The notes under the pieces were generated by a model, which did no database searches, was not told the origin of the DNA, and was given only the letters and a program-made list of their open reading frames with translations. From positions 207,771,948-207,835,947 of the forward strand of contig NC_134082.1 of the NCBI RefSeq assembly GCF_000715075.1: a stretch of 64,000 nucleotides of DNA. Reading direction: 5' to 3'. The stretch's first letter is position 1; every line of letters begins with the position of its first letter. Of this stretch, positions 1 through 10,703 are shown piece after piece. Made by a program: the position numbers and the translations under genes. The DNA is from Nicotiana tabacum (taxonomy: Eukaryota > Streptophyta > Magnoliopsida > Solanales > Solanaceae).

Positions 1-934
1 GAAGGGAAGTATTGTGGGGAACACATCAAGTATCGCAATTTCTTGCAAGGCTTTACAAATCATGCATGTAGGGAAAGCTGAGTTCAAAGGCAACTTAGAT
101 TAACAGGGGACTATGTAAAAGGACAGAATAAGATGATCCCCTGAAGGGACAACTTGGCACACGACCAAGCTCAACTGCCCCTCATGCTTCTACTTTTCTA
201 GAGAAAAAAATGGAAAGCATTAGAAGCTTGCAGAAATTTTCAAATCCTTGGAAGAATATTTTTTCCACCCATTTTCCTTAACACCACATAGTAATTCACA
301 AGATGTTAACAACAAATGCTAAAAAGAGGACTAGTAAACAAGAGAAGGAACTTCCTTGTGGAATTTTCTCTCAATCTAAAGTACGAGTTCTAACTTAAGA
401 GCTAATTCTGCTAATAAAAAAGGGCAATCGGGCACACAAGGTATCTCGCATTCACACTAAGGCTGTATTGTGGGCCGGCCCCAGCCCGGGACCGATAGCA
501 AACGGGCCAAACGGGCCGGTCCCTAACGGTCCTAAAAGCCCACTGTGGGCCGGTCCTCCCAAAATAGACCGCGAGCCCGGGACCGTTTAGCCCAGGACCA
601 GGAGGCGGGCCTGGGCCGGTTCAACCGGGCCCAACGGCTATTTTTCAAAAAAAAAAAAAAAAGGCCAACGGTTAGAAGTTTAGGAACTAGCCGTTGGCCT
701 GCCATTTTAGCCGTTTGGCTTTTTAAAAAATAGCCATTTGGCCCCCAAACTTTGTTTTAACCCCAAATTTTTTATAATCACACTTTTTCCCTATTTTCAA
801 CTATAAATACCCCCTTATTCTTTCATTTTTACTCACAAAATCATCAATCTCTCTCATTTCTCAAACTCAAATTGAAGTATTCAAGTCTTCACTCATCTCT
901 CATTTCTCAAACTCAAATTCTTAATTCAAGTTAA

Positions 935-1129
935 ATCATACCCGGTGATTCTAGATTGCACCCATTTGTTTTGGAACACTTTAATGTGGTAGAAGAAAAT
1001 GAAGAAGTTTACATAATAAAGTGCAAGAACTGTGGTCGAGTCTACACTCGTCGTCCAAAGGAGGGCACATGCAGTTTAAGGAGGCACATAAAGAGTTGTC
1101 TTACGCGTTCTCCAGACATTCGTATTTAA
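935..1129 (+). pseudogene. BED-type zinc finger fragment of a hAT transposase
   Basis: The frame is open from after the stop at 932-934 to a stop at 1127-1129. It encodes the pattern CKNCGRVYTRRPKEGTCSLR followed by RHIKSC, i.e. C-x2-C ... H-x4-C as in BED fingers, the N-terminal DNA-binding domain of hAT transposases. There is no in-frame ATG near the start. A stop falls soon after the finger and no downstream transposase is seen, so this is a remnant or an N-terminal-only product. A TATA-like box lies 125 bp upstream. Confidence 0.7.
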
Positions 1130-1482
1130 GATTTTAAGTTGATTTGAGACAATTTGTGTTATTTTAAAATTATTAAACATATTATGCTTAATGTTTTAGT
1201 TTGTTAGATTAATTTGAAGTATTATGTTGAAGGCATTGAACTTTAATTTGAAATATTAAATGTAAACTTTAATTTGCAGCTTTGATACCGAGTTCATCTT
1301 AATATATATAGCTAATGTATACAATCTTATATAAGGCAATATACTATATACGGCAATATACTAACTACTAAGTGTATAGTATATAAGCTATATTCGAATT
1401 TCGATATAACGTTAGCTATAAAATATATATACAAGCTATATAATTTAATACAAAATGTCTCAAATCAACTTACAAGCATAAA

Positions 1483-1795
1483 TTGTGTGTTGTCGTGTCG
1501 GTCTGAAAAGCTGACCGGCTGCGAAAAAGCTGTTTCGTTTCAGAAAAAGTGAATATGTATAGGTGGTGGTGGACTAATTTTTGTGTGTTGTCTTGTCGGT
1601 CTGAAAAGCTGACCGACTGCAAAAAAGCTGTTTCGTTTCAGAAAAAGTGAATATGTATAGGTGGTGGTGGACTACTTTTTGTGTGTTGTCTTGTCGGTCT
1701 GAAAAGCTGACCGACTGCAAAAAAACTGTTTCGTTCAGAAAAAGTGAATATGTATAGCACGATACAATACTACATTTTGTGTGTTGGCTTGTCTA
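1483..1795 (+). repeat. 98-bp tandem repeat, three units plus a partial fourth, inside the hAT element
   Basis: Units start at 1483, 1581, 1679 and 1777, each opening with ttgtgtgttg. Each full unit contains gtcggtctgaaaagctgacc(g), which can fold into a 7-bp stem (GTCGGTC/GACCGAC), and ends in gtataggtggtggtgg. The fourth copy stops after about 19 bp. No coding frame spans the units. Confidence 0.85.
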
Positions 1796-1890
1796 CAAAT
1801 AACAGGCGCATTCTAGTTATTTTTTGCGCTTAACAATAACCAATAGCAAATATTTCCATAAAAGCAAGGTTTTTCTTTACGCTTTAACAA

Positions 1891-2253
1891 ATGTCTGAAC
1901 CCCTTTATGTGCCAAGGTGCGAGTGCGGCAAAAAATGCATGATGCAAGACTGTTAGGATGATGGTGAAGCTGGACGCCGCTACTGGGCGTGTATGAACAA
2001 GTTTTATAGGGTTCCCGACGAACCTGTTTGCAATTTTGAGGTATGAATTGATGAACCCTGTCAGCAGGAATACTACAAAGAAAAGTTGCAGTACCTTCAT
2101 TGTTTGTGTTTGAAGCAGTGGGAAAGAGAGCGACAATCCAAACGAGAAGTTGCGGAGTTGAAGGAGAAACTCAAAAAGGTGGAAGAAAAAAAAAATAAGC
2201 TGGAAGACAAATTTAAGTGGTTGGAGCTGAGAATACTAGGCGGTTGTGACTAA
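1891..2253 (+). pseudogene. GRF-type zinc finger/coiled-coil protein remnant in the hAT element
   Basis: One frame runs from ATG 1891 to the stop at 2251 with two internal stops (TAG 1954, TGA 2044). The reading around the stops fits plant GRF-type zinc fingers: CECGKKCMMQ, then GRRYWACMNK, then PVCNFEV (stop) IDEP. A lysine/glutamate-rich coiled coil follows (KREVAELKEKLKKVEEKK) and ends LRILGGCD. The TGA stands where such proteins usually have Trp, consistent with a single TGG-to-TGA change. GRF fingers bind nucleic acid in other proteins; any role here is unknown. Confidence 0.65.
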
Positions 2254-2443
2254 ACAATGACATGTACGTGTTGAGCCTAGTAGTGTATCTTTATGTTTCC
2301 CGTGTCATGTGTTTTCATTAGTTGTACTGAATTTAAGTTATGTTAAGTTTCTATGTTTGTGTTTGTGTTGTACTGTTAAAATAAAGAAGAAACGAGCCTT
2401 GACTATTTTTTTTAAAATTTTTTTATCTAAGACAATTTCTTGT

Positions 2444-2446
<3 letters not shown>

Positions 2447-2505
<59 letters not shown>
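2447..2505. repeat. (TA)n microsatellite
   Basis: About 59 bp of pure alternating TA near the right end of the hAT element, flanked by ttgtaaatt and aatttacaag, which form a short inverted repeat around it. Reading frames across it on both strands are artefacts. Confidence 0.95.
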
Positions 2506-2509
<4 letters not shown>

Positions 2510-3117
2510 ACAAGAAATTGCTTTAGATAAAAAAATCAAAAAAAATAGCCCGGAACACTTAGGCCCGTTTAGGCCCGTGGGCCCGGCCCATTTAGCCCGG
2601 GACCATGTGGGCTTAGGCCCATAGTGGGCCGGTTCCACCCTCCAAGACCGCTAAGCCCGGACCGTTTGGTCCGGGGACCTTTTGGCCTGGCCCGTTTAGC
2701 CCATTTAGACCCGACCCACAATACAACCTTAATTCACACACGATCCGGGGAAGGTCCGCACCTCAAGGGCTGTGATGTAGACAGCCTATCCTAATGCAAG
2801 CAGCATTAGAGGCTGCTTCCACGGCTTGTACTCGTGACCTATGTCATATGGAGATAACTTTACCGTTGCTCCAAAACTCCCCTTGAGAGCTAATTTCGCT
2901 AATACTCTAATCAAAAGTTTTTCATATTAAATAACAAGAAAATTAAAGTAAATGAAAAAAACATAATAGTGACTCAAAAAGAGAATGTGCAAAATCTAGT
3001 AGTCGACATAATCAAATAAAATGTCATGGAAAATTTTAGAACCACATTCAAATTTGGCACCGTTAGTGTAGCTTGATCATAAATCAAACTAAAATGTCCC
3101 AACACAGATCACAATAC

Positions 3118-6100
3118 CTTGGAGTTCTTTGATATGCTAACTAGAAGATATGTCTTGTGCCTGAAACCAGAGAGATTCAGACAATAAGACAGTTGAGAAG
3201 AAGACAAAGCTCAAATTACAACCTCTTAAAAGAATTTAATGTTTCCATCAGAAAAACTAAGATTCACCAAGCTATAGGTTAGATTTCTCTCAATTCATAT
3301 TCATAGCAAAGAATATTGACTACCCCTGCACTGTGTGATCCAAATCTGAAGCAGCCAGCAGATCATCATAAACAGAAAGAAGGAAACCAGAAGAAAGCAG
3401 GTTTCTATCTACTTAATATGTTCAGTTACAAAGAATTGCTTTCTTGGGTTAAGTCTCTTGGTTATGCATGTTGCAAGAGAAATTGGTTTAATGTCCGTGT
3501 GATTACAGATGAAAGAAAATCACAGCTGTACCCTGAGAGTGCCAATGATACTGCAAGAGAAACAGTTCCAAATATTCAGTTGGGTATTCACGTCGCTGGA
3601 TTGCACGGTGCACACGGTACTAACATGAATGATAATAAACATTACGAATAACTTTCCAAAATACATTTGATGAGTGTATAAATATTAGATCACGATAACT
3701 CAGCTTTGAAAATCACAATAAGCATAGGCGTATTTCGGCTTTTGGGTGGAGTAGTCCAGGACTACTTCACTAAATCTTTTTGGGCTTTCAAACCATCACA
3801 ACTATTGGATCCCAATTTATCAAAAGTTATCATTAGATTTTAGCAGACCTCAACTAATACTGTACTTCCTCAGTATTCTATATATTTTCTATCTTTTTTC
3901 TTTTGGATAATTGAATCAATAAATATTTCTCTTTTTTTGGGAATAAGTTTTCCGATTTTAAGAAATTTTAGAAAAAAGAATGTTCAAAATGCTTACACCT
4001 TATGATTGACCTTCACTGTTTGCCTGTAAGAACATCGTGGAGTAACTCAATATAGCATTTTAACTCTAATTAACAACAGATAGACGTGAAGCTAATGCAA
4101 GCTCCTGCTTGATTGCAATATCGCGTTGGAGATGCTCGTTTCTTAAAATCTATACACTAGAGATCAGTACAATTGTACCAAAAACAACGGCTGTTTCCTT
4201 AAATACTGCTTCTGTTGCAACGATTCAGGGAGGAAAGAAACAATCCAGATTGTTAACCAAAAACTGGCACCAAGAGAACCAAATCCAGATGCCAATTTCC
4301 CAAGCAAGAAGTTTTGGCAGCAAAACAGGATAATAATAAAGATAATTTGCAACAAATATGCAGAGCAATTACTTCATACCCGGCAACTGACATCAGCACT
4401 ACAGGTTTCTCATGCCCGTAAAGTGTTGCCTTCAAAGCTTGTTGGCCGCGCTTACCACTAGAATCAAGGGACCATAATCGAACAGTTCCATCTAAACCAC
4501 CGCTTGCAAGTATATTACTAGGACAATCACCCAACAATTTGTCTGAAAGTGTGGAAACTGGACCATTATGGCCTCTGAAACATCGTTGACAACGCCCCTA
4601 AAAATGAATCCCACAGGCAAAACTGAGAAAATGACGGACAACATAGTTATTTAAAGAGATTGGATACCCATATACAGAATATAAAACGAACATAACCAGA
4701 AACTGATGCATGCGCATATGCATAGAACATGACATTCACCGAATTGACATATTCTCTTGGTACCAAAGCATCATGAGAATTTAGGCTGTCCTTGCATTCA
4801 AAATAATGTGCAGAATTCAACAGTTCCACTAATGGGAATCAGTATCATAAAGTAAACATAATTTTGCGCGAAAAGAAAATATGCAAAACTTCAATAGTTC
4901 AACTGATGGGAATCTGCATCATAATGTAAACACACTTTAGCACAAAATCCTTATAGGCTATGGAGCAGCCATGATGCATCAGAAGAATACTCTATTTCTT
5001 TCTTTTGCAATAGGAAAATGATATTCAGCAAAGAATATTGAGTAAAACAGCAAGTATGACAACTCCATGATATGGTGAAAACAATACTTAAAATTAACAA
5101 TAATAAGTTTTAAGAGATTCAACTAAAAGAATTTGCAGATTAGAACGTCACTGACAGGACAAGAATTGATTACGAGTTTCATAAGCTCAGTAGGTTCAAT
5201 AACTCATGAGACCCAGGACAAATACAAGTATTCACGCAAACATTAAAGGAACTAAAAGTCATCTTGAGTTATTTAGACTACCTTCCACCATAGCCGAATT
5301 GAATGGTCAAAGCTTGAGGTTACCAAAAGATTGTCATTTTTCTGCATCTTGCTACTATACAGGCATGTCTCTTCAAATGGAATTAATCTGCAGTTAGTAG
5401 GATTATGGCTGTTGCTACACATATTAAAAAGAAATATCAAAACTAAGACATAACATATTTGTAAGGGAAGCAAACAAGTACTGAATCAGCTAATCCAGAA
5501 CTTGTTCAGTTACATCCTTCAAGTCTATCTTGGATGAAGCGTGAAGCCCATAACATTCTCCAAAGATGGTCACTCTGTAGCTTCCTAAGAACATTTCCCA
5601 TCTTGAAGCAGAGATGAGTTCAACATATCCATCTACTTTGCTTCTTAATTTCACAGTGCTAACTCTCAAATCTCACTTGGACCACAGAAAAAGAAAATGT
5701 AAAGCAACTCTAACCTCATAGAAGTAATTCTGGAGGTGTGATCACCGAGTGTGACATACGGATCACTTCCATCCAGAAAATTGCCAATGTTCACTATATG
5801 GACTGAAGATCCCTGCATACAAGTTATTAACAAAAATCGTGTCATATAAATACTAATAAATATGGTTGAATATTCTATCAACTCGACTCCAGAAAATAAG
5901 GATTACAACCACCGGTCTAAGGTCCACATTGCAATTGATGGCAAATTTCTAAGATAATGTATTCAAGCAATAGCTAATTGTAATCCTCTACGTGCACACA
6001 CAACCACCAAGATGCACTTTGTAAGCACTTTTGAGTTCTATGAAAGGAATAGCTAATTGTACTGTGACAGGAATTTGAAGAAATGGTCGACATACTACCT

Positions 6101-7092
6101 GAGAAAATATGATATTGTCTTTGTCAAGATGCAAATTTTCATGAGGTTTAACCTCAGTAGCAAACTCTACAACGATAGGGTCAACGAACTTGAACTGCAG
6201 CACATCACTACGCCTTGCAAGGTACGCTTCCCTGGCAGTTGGTATATGAGGAAAGCTAGAAGGTACTATTGGAGACCACTGCTGTCTGAAAAAATGAGCT
6301 TAGTACTAATCTCTAAGAAACTGGCAAGCAATGAAATACTGGAAGCAGAGAAGATAATCTGTTGATAACACACCAAACAGTCACAATTTTCCAATCATAG
6401 GTACTTTTGAAGCATTTTGGAGAGTCCTTTTCCCAAATTAGCTTCCTTTAAAGAAACAAGGCCTACTTCTGAATACTCTTTAGCTTCCAATGCGAACTAC
6501 TTTTGTGTTAATTATTCAGAAACCACGACTCCCAATATATAAGAAGATCTCTCTTTTTGATCAGTAATCAGAAAGTAAATTTGGCAAATATGTAAGAAGA
6601 TATATGATTTAAGATACCAATACCCTAAGCAGTTAAAAGTTGCTCTACATCACCAAAGTTTAGCAGTAGCTTTAATTTTCAATTCAGTTTTTGAGTTAAA
6701 CAATAAAAACTGCCCTACTCGAAAGAGTGAAATAGTGCTGATTTCTCTTCAATTAGATGGACGATAGTGCTGCTAGGCTCATTTACATTTACACCGCAGA
6801 TTCGCTCGCAAATAGAGATGCATAATTGCTACGAGTATTATAAAAGATTGTATCTATATCCAACCCTTATCAAATAAGTAATTAACAAGGGTTTAATTAG
6901 GAGAAAGTATAACCTGAAAAGGGATTGCCAAATATAGTCAGAATAGGCAGCTCTTTGAAGGTATTTACAAGACATAGCCATGTTTGACAGGTTTTGAAGA
7001 TTCAAATAAGTTGCACAGTGAACCAATGCGTCCATGTCGAGGTCTGTTATGCTTGTCGAGTTATTTCGAGTCGCCGGTGAACTGTCCGCCAT
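3118..7092 (-). CDS. F-box/WD40-repeat protein, first six exons (gene continues beyond left edge)
   Basis: Exons (minus strand) are 7092-6914, 6285-6099, 5812-5715, 5387-5282, 4597-4380 and 3160-3118. Every junction is GT-AG and the phases close (179+187, 98+106 and 218+43 nt are all multiples of 3), giving about 277 residues. Exon 1 holds an F-box-like segment (DLDMDALVHCATYLNLQNLS, CKYLQRAAYSDYIWQSLF). Exons 4-6 hold WD40 blades (LLVTSSFDHSIRLWW, LASGGLDGTVRLWSLD, LLVSISKNSK). F-box proteins bring substrates to SCF ubiquitin ligases and WD40 blades usually bind the substrate. The layout resembles Arabidopsis At5g21040 (FBX2, reported as a repressor of phosphate-starvation responses); that match is from memory. 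The blade following SISKNSK is not found down to position 1, so the remaining exons lie outside the window. The intron after exon 6 would contain the SINE and hAT insertions. Confidence 0.85.
3161..4379. other. Intron 5 of the F-box/WD40 gene, 1.2 kb
   Basis: The interval lies between the donor after exon 5 and the acceptor before exon 6. It contains a 111-codon plus-strand open frame (3316-3651) with no recognisable domain. I see no transposon termini in it. Confidence 0.6.
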
Positions 7093-7321
7093 TTTTTGGA
7101 TTCTCTCTATTCAAACCCTAAAATCACAAATGAATGGCGAACTGTGTGAGAAATTTCTAGAATTGTAAAATGGAAGAGGAGCTATTTTGAAAAGGAAGCT
7201 CATATGCGAGTGAAATATAATTCAATCCCGTAAAACGGTTCCCAAAATGGGTTCCTCCGATTTTTTTTATTATCTTATTTTAATTCACTTCTAAAATCAA
7301 GGAAATTTCTAACTTATACAA

Positions 7322-8031
7322 AGTTTGTTTGGATTGACTTTTAAACTGATTTGAATCAGCTTTAAAAAAATTTTTAGCATTTGGCAAAGTCAAAAAATAC
7401 ATCAAATAAGTTAAAAGTTACTTTAAAAGGTCAAAAATAATAAGTTGGGCAACCCCAACTAGGACTGTTTATTCGGATCGGATATCCAAAATCCGAACCG
7501 ATCCATTCAATTTCGAATTTCGGATTGGATCGGATTTCGGATTGTATTTTTTAAAATTTCGGATTCGGATTGATATATTTTAATCCGATCTGATCCGATC
7601 CGAAATCCAAAATTATTAGAGAATGTATAAATACTACACTTTAATTTCGGATAGTCAGTACTTCCTTTACATCAACCGCCAAGTTATTACCTTTACAATT
7701 GTTAGATTTAGCTATATTGACACCATAGTACTCTCATAAGTGCATAAACATGAATTTTTCTTAATGTATTGCTTCTTTTACAAAGAAAATATACATATTA
7801 ATTTAACTTTGAGGCATAATAATACGATCCAAAATCCGATCCGATCCAAACTTTAAAATTCGATCCAATCCGATATAATTCGGATTGCATTTTTTAGAAT
7901 CCGAAATTCGAATCCGAAATGTGCTAAATCTGATCCGATTCGTGCACAGCCCTAACCCCAACTAACTAGTTTTTGGCTTAAAAGCTATTTCTGCTGAAAA
8001 GTCACATTTTAAAGTCAATTCAAACGGGCTC
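7322..8031. mobile_element. MITE interrupted by a second MITE
   Basis: The left end agtttgtttggattgact and the right end (complement agcccgtttgaattgact) match at 14 of 18 positions, giving terminal inverted repeats. AT-rich arms lie at 7340-7451 and 7963-8010. Without the inner element (7460-7954 plus its 8-bp duplication) the unit is about 200 bp. No clear target duplication was found, so the superfamily is left open. Confidence 0.6.
7460..7954. mobile_element. hAT-type MITE with CGGAT-rich ends
   Basis: The left end taggactgt and the right end acagcccta are imperfect inverted repeats. Perfect 8-bp target duplications accccaac occur at 7452-7459 and 7955-7962. Both arms are full of the cggat/atccg motif (e.g. 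tcggattggatcggat), a subterminal pattern typical of hAT MITEs. It has no coding capacity. Confidence 0.85.
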
Positions 8032-8672
8032 ATAATACTACAAACTATTAGGACAACAAAATTACGCACCAAATTATATTTACATCTATAGTTATATACA
8101 TGTACAACGATAAAAATGACAATTTTATAGAATATCACTAAAATCAAATTCTAAAAATTAGATAACAAAATATAAGTATTTATTTGCTTCCAAAACAATG
8201 TAATGTATTTATATTAAAGCTTGACCTACTAATTTGGAAAGCAAAGCAATTTCAGCCAAAAGAATATTTGAAAAATAACGAAGGTTAAAAATTAGATGTA
8301 TACATTATGTATTATTTTAAAAAAAATTCAGAATTACAAAATCAATTCATAAAATTGTTATATAATTTTTGTGTATTACTTTAATATGTTTCTAGATCTT
8401 CTCTACAATAGTGAGTCCTATATTATCACAAAGATAATTTAACTTTTGTTTCCAGCCAAATAATATAAAATGGAACAGAGTGCAAGTTGTAATTAATTTT
8501 GCACGGAATTATGTTTTTTCCGTCATAAAAAAAAAGGAAAAAAATTGAGTTATTGACCAGCTTCGCAGTTGTACTCCTCAGTCCTTCACTCCCAATTCCG
8601 TCAGTCAACTCACATCGCATTTCGCTCAAACCCCAAACCCTATCCCCACCGGGATCCTACAACTCCGACAAC

Positions 8673-10703
8673 ATGCCTCCGACCACCGTCATCGCCGCCG
8701 TCCTCCTCCTCCTTCAACTCTTCATCACCGCCACCATCTCCGCCCCAATCGTGGGACTAGACTCCTTCCTCGCTCAACAATCCCGGGTTGACCCGACTGC
8801 CACAAACGATTCATTCCTCTCCCTTCCTTCTTCCCTCAAAAAACACCTCGCCCACCCCTCCTTAAACAACCCAACCACTCCTTCTTCCCTCCTCTCGTTC
8901 CAACTCTCCGTCCCCATCACCGTCAAGCTCGTCGGCTCCAATTTCTCGTCCTCTTCCAAATCTCAGCTCTCTTCATTTCTCAGCTCTGCAATTTCTTCCG
9001 ATCAGTTCCACGTCATCACCCCTTTCTCTTATCAACCATCTCATCATCTCTCTATTTCCCATTCCCTTCACCTTGACGTGTCGCATTCTTCTAATTCCCT
9101 TTCTTCACGTTTATCTGAAACCCTCAAAACTCACCTCTCCACTGTCCCTTCATCTTTCAGATCCGTGCTCGCCTCCGTCCCGCACGAGATCATCGATGAA
9201 TTAATCAAACAGGACTATGAAAAAGAGAAACCAATTAATGGGATTTATATTTATATTCTCAATTTGGGCTCCCAGTCAAAACCCTATGCTTACAGCTACA
9301 CTCCTGGAGATCCGTCCCCGGCTTTCACTAAGTGTTTGGGCACTGTATGGACCGGAAAAGATCGGTATTTGTGGATTGATTTGGGGGCTGGCCCGGTTGA
9401 TTATGGGCCTGCGTTGTCCGGCGATGGCGTGCTGCCACGTGGCGAGTTTCATCCGTTTGCTTCGTTGCACGGCCGCCCCAAGTCCCAAAAGGCACTGCTT
9501 TCGGATTTGGCGTCTTTGGTTTGGAGTGCTTATCAGGTTCTTCTTGTGCCCTCTTTGCGAATTCCTGTCCCGTTTGAGAATTCGTTAATTGTTGAGTTTA
9601 TACATATACATAGTAATTCGGATAATAAGGATAGTTTTGGGTTAGATTGGAAGTTGATAGAGAGGAATTTCATGGATGAAGTAAATGAAAATGGGTTGTT
9701 GTTTGGTGATCAATCTTTGAGATTTAAGAAGTATGAGGTGAATTTAGCAGAGTGTCCTATTTGTTCTTTTGCCATTTCTAGGGCTGCTACTTCGTATACT
9801 TCTAGGTACTTGTTTGATAATTATACTCTGATTGTCAGTGAGTACCTGGACTCAAAGCGTTTACACCAGACATTGTCTGAATCGGCTGAGGAGTTTAGGA
9901 AGGTCGCTAAGCTTCCTGAGGAGGACTTTGCGGGAAGGATTCTTCCGGTTTATGTTTTTGATTTGGACGTTAATACGATTCTGTTGCTTGATCGTTATCA
10001 TCAGTCCGTGGCCTTTAAGGATATGGTTATTGCAGTCAGGACGAAGAGTACGCAGACTGTGAGTGATTATAGTTGTAATGGGCGTCATGTGTTTACACAG
10101 ACTCGCGAGTTGGAGAGACCCCTTGTAGGTTCCATCTTACAGAGCATGTGGGGTGTTTCCCCGACACATATGGTATGGAGCCCGAGACATAACAGTACTC
10201 TAGTTGACTATACGTGGAGCATTGGGCAGACACCATTTGGCCCATTTTCGGAGGTTTCTTCCTTGTCGTTTGTCCAGAAGGATGCTGCGAGGAGAAATGT
10301 GTTGCTGACATCGTTGAACTATAGTATTACTAGTGCTCTTGAGGTTCTTGGATCCATTGCTGCACATGGCGGGGAGAGAAAGCTTCTGAAGCATAATCAG
10401 CTTACTGAGTTCATGCAGCGGTGGAACTTGTTCAAGTACAAGCTAGACAAGGCAGTTTCAGCGCTATCACATTTTGACTTCGAAATGGCTCTGTATTACA
10501 TGAGGTCGTCGGATCATGATATTTATGCCATTCATTCTCTTGTTTACCATGCTTCTCAAGAGCTGGAAGCATCGCTAGACTGTTTCAAGGACCCACCATT
10601 TCCCTGGGGGTCAGTTTCTATGACTGCTGGAGTTATAATTTTCCTTCTGTATGTTTGGGTAAAAAGAGATAAGTTCTTTTCCAACAAGCGAAAACAATTT
10701 TGA
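8673..10703 (+). CDS. Signal-peptide, single-TM protein of unknown function (DUF7906/At3g28720-like), single exon
   Basis: The ORF gives 676 residues from ATG 8673. The same frame is open for 40 codons upstream but has no ATG there, so 8673 is the start. A hydrophobic signal peptide (AAVLLLLQLFITATISA) is followed by a Ser-rich stretch, then a long luminal/extracellular region with several N-x-S/T sites and a CPIC motif near residue 370. A C-terminal membrane segment (MTAGVIIFLLYVWV) leads to the basic tail KRDKFFSNKRKQF. The last five residues, KRKQF, fit the KxKxx COPI retrieval signal, suggesting an ER-resident type I protein. It recalls the plant family of At3g28720 and At5g58100 (SPOT1, pollen exine), from memory. 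No enzymatic motif is recognised. It is divergent from the F-box gene across about 1.6 kb. Confidence 0.85.
   Translation: MPPTTVIAAVLLLLQLFITATISAPIVGLDSFLAQQSRVDPTATNDSFLSLPSSLKKHLAHPSLNNPTTPSSLLSFQLSVPITVKLVGSNFSSSSKSQLSSFLSSAISSDQFHVITPFSYQPSHHLSISHSLHLDVSHSSNSLSSRLSETLKTHLSTVPSSFRSVLASVPHEIIDELIKQDYEKEKPINGIYIYILNLGSQSKPYAYSYTPGDPSPAFTKCLGTVWTGKDRYLWIDLGAGPVDYGPALSGDGVLPRGEFHPFASLHGRPKSQKALLSDLASLVWSAYQVLLVPSLRIPVPFENSLIVEFIHIHSNSDNKDSFGLDWKLIERNFMDEVNENGLLFGDQSLRFKKYEVNLAECPICSFAISRAATSYTSRYLFDNYTLIVSEYLDSKRLHQTLSESAEEFRKVAKLPEEDFAGRILPVYVFDLDVNTILLLDRYHQSVAFKDMVIAVRTKSTQTVSDYSCNGRHVFTQTRELERPLVGSILQSMWGVSPTHMVWSPRHNSTLVDYTWSIGQTPFGPFSEVSSLSFVQKDAARRNVLLTSLNYSITSALEVLGSIAAHGGERKLLKHNQLTEFMQRWNLFKYKLDKAVSALSHFDFEMALYYMRSSDHDIYAIHSLVYHASQELEASLDCFKDPPFPWGSVSMTAGVIIFLLYVWVKRDKFFSNKRKQF

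Larger units (their letters stand above)
458..2731 (+). mobile_element. Degenerate hAT-superfamily DNA transposon
   Basis: It has terminal inverted repeats taaggctgtattgtgggccgg (left) and the complement of acccacaatacaacctta (right), and perfect 8-bp target duplications attcacac at 450-457 and 2732-2739. The outer ~200 bp at both ends are packed with GGCCCG/GGGCCGG motifs. Inside are a TATA-like box (tataaata, 802-809), a BED zinc-finger remnant (971-1129), three 98-bp tandem repeats, a GRF-type finger remnant (1891-2253) and a (TA)n tract. No hAT dimerisation domain or transposase core is left, so the copy is non-autonomous. The 8-bp duplication and BED finger are standard hAT traits. Confidence 0.88.
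398..2904 (-). repeat. TS-type tRNA-derived SINE, split by a hAT element
   Basis: The SINE body is 2885-2740 continued by 457-417, read on the minus strand. The 5' part has the tRNA-like start (GGAGCAACGGTAAAGTT), a decayed B-box region (ggtcacgagtacaagcc) and the characteristic 3' half (TAGGCTGTCTACATCAC). This layout fits the tobacco TS SINE family. The body is flanked by a near-perfect 19-bp direct repeat, agagctaattctgctaata at 398-416 and agagctaatttcgctaata at 2886-2904. The hAT element at 458-2731 interrupts it and duplicated 8 bp of SINE (attcacac). Confidence 0.85.

Noticed and set aside
1813..2136. 107-codon minus-strand frame in the hAT element
   Set aside because: It is antisense to the GRF-finger remnant, which has recognisable zinc-finger and coiled-coil sequence.
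2740..2885. tRNA gene
   Set aside because: The tRNA-like A/B-box region belongs to a SINE, and the cloverleaf 3' half is replaced by SINE body.
3316..3651. 111-codon plus-strand frame
   Set aside because: No domain, and it lies in intron 5 of the F-box/WD40 gene on the opposite strand.
8553..8672. 40-codon in-frame extension upstream of the membrane-protein gene
   Set aside because: It begins with TTG and has no ATG; the signal peptide follows the ATG at 8673.
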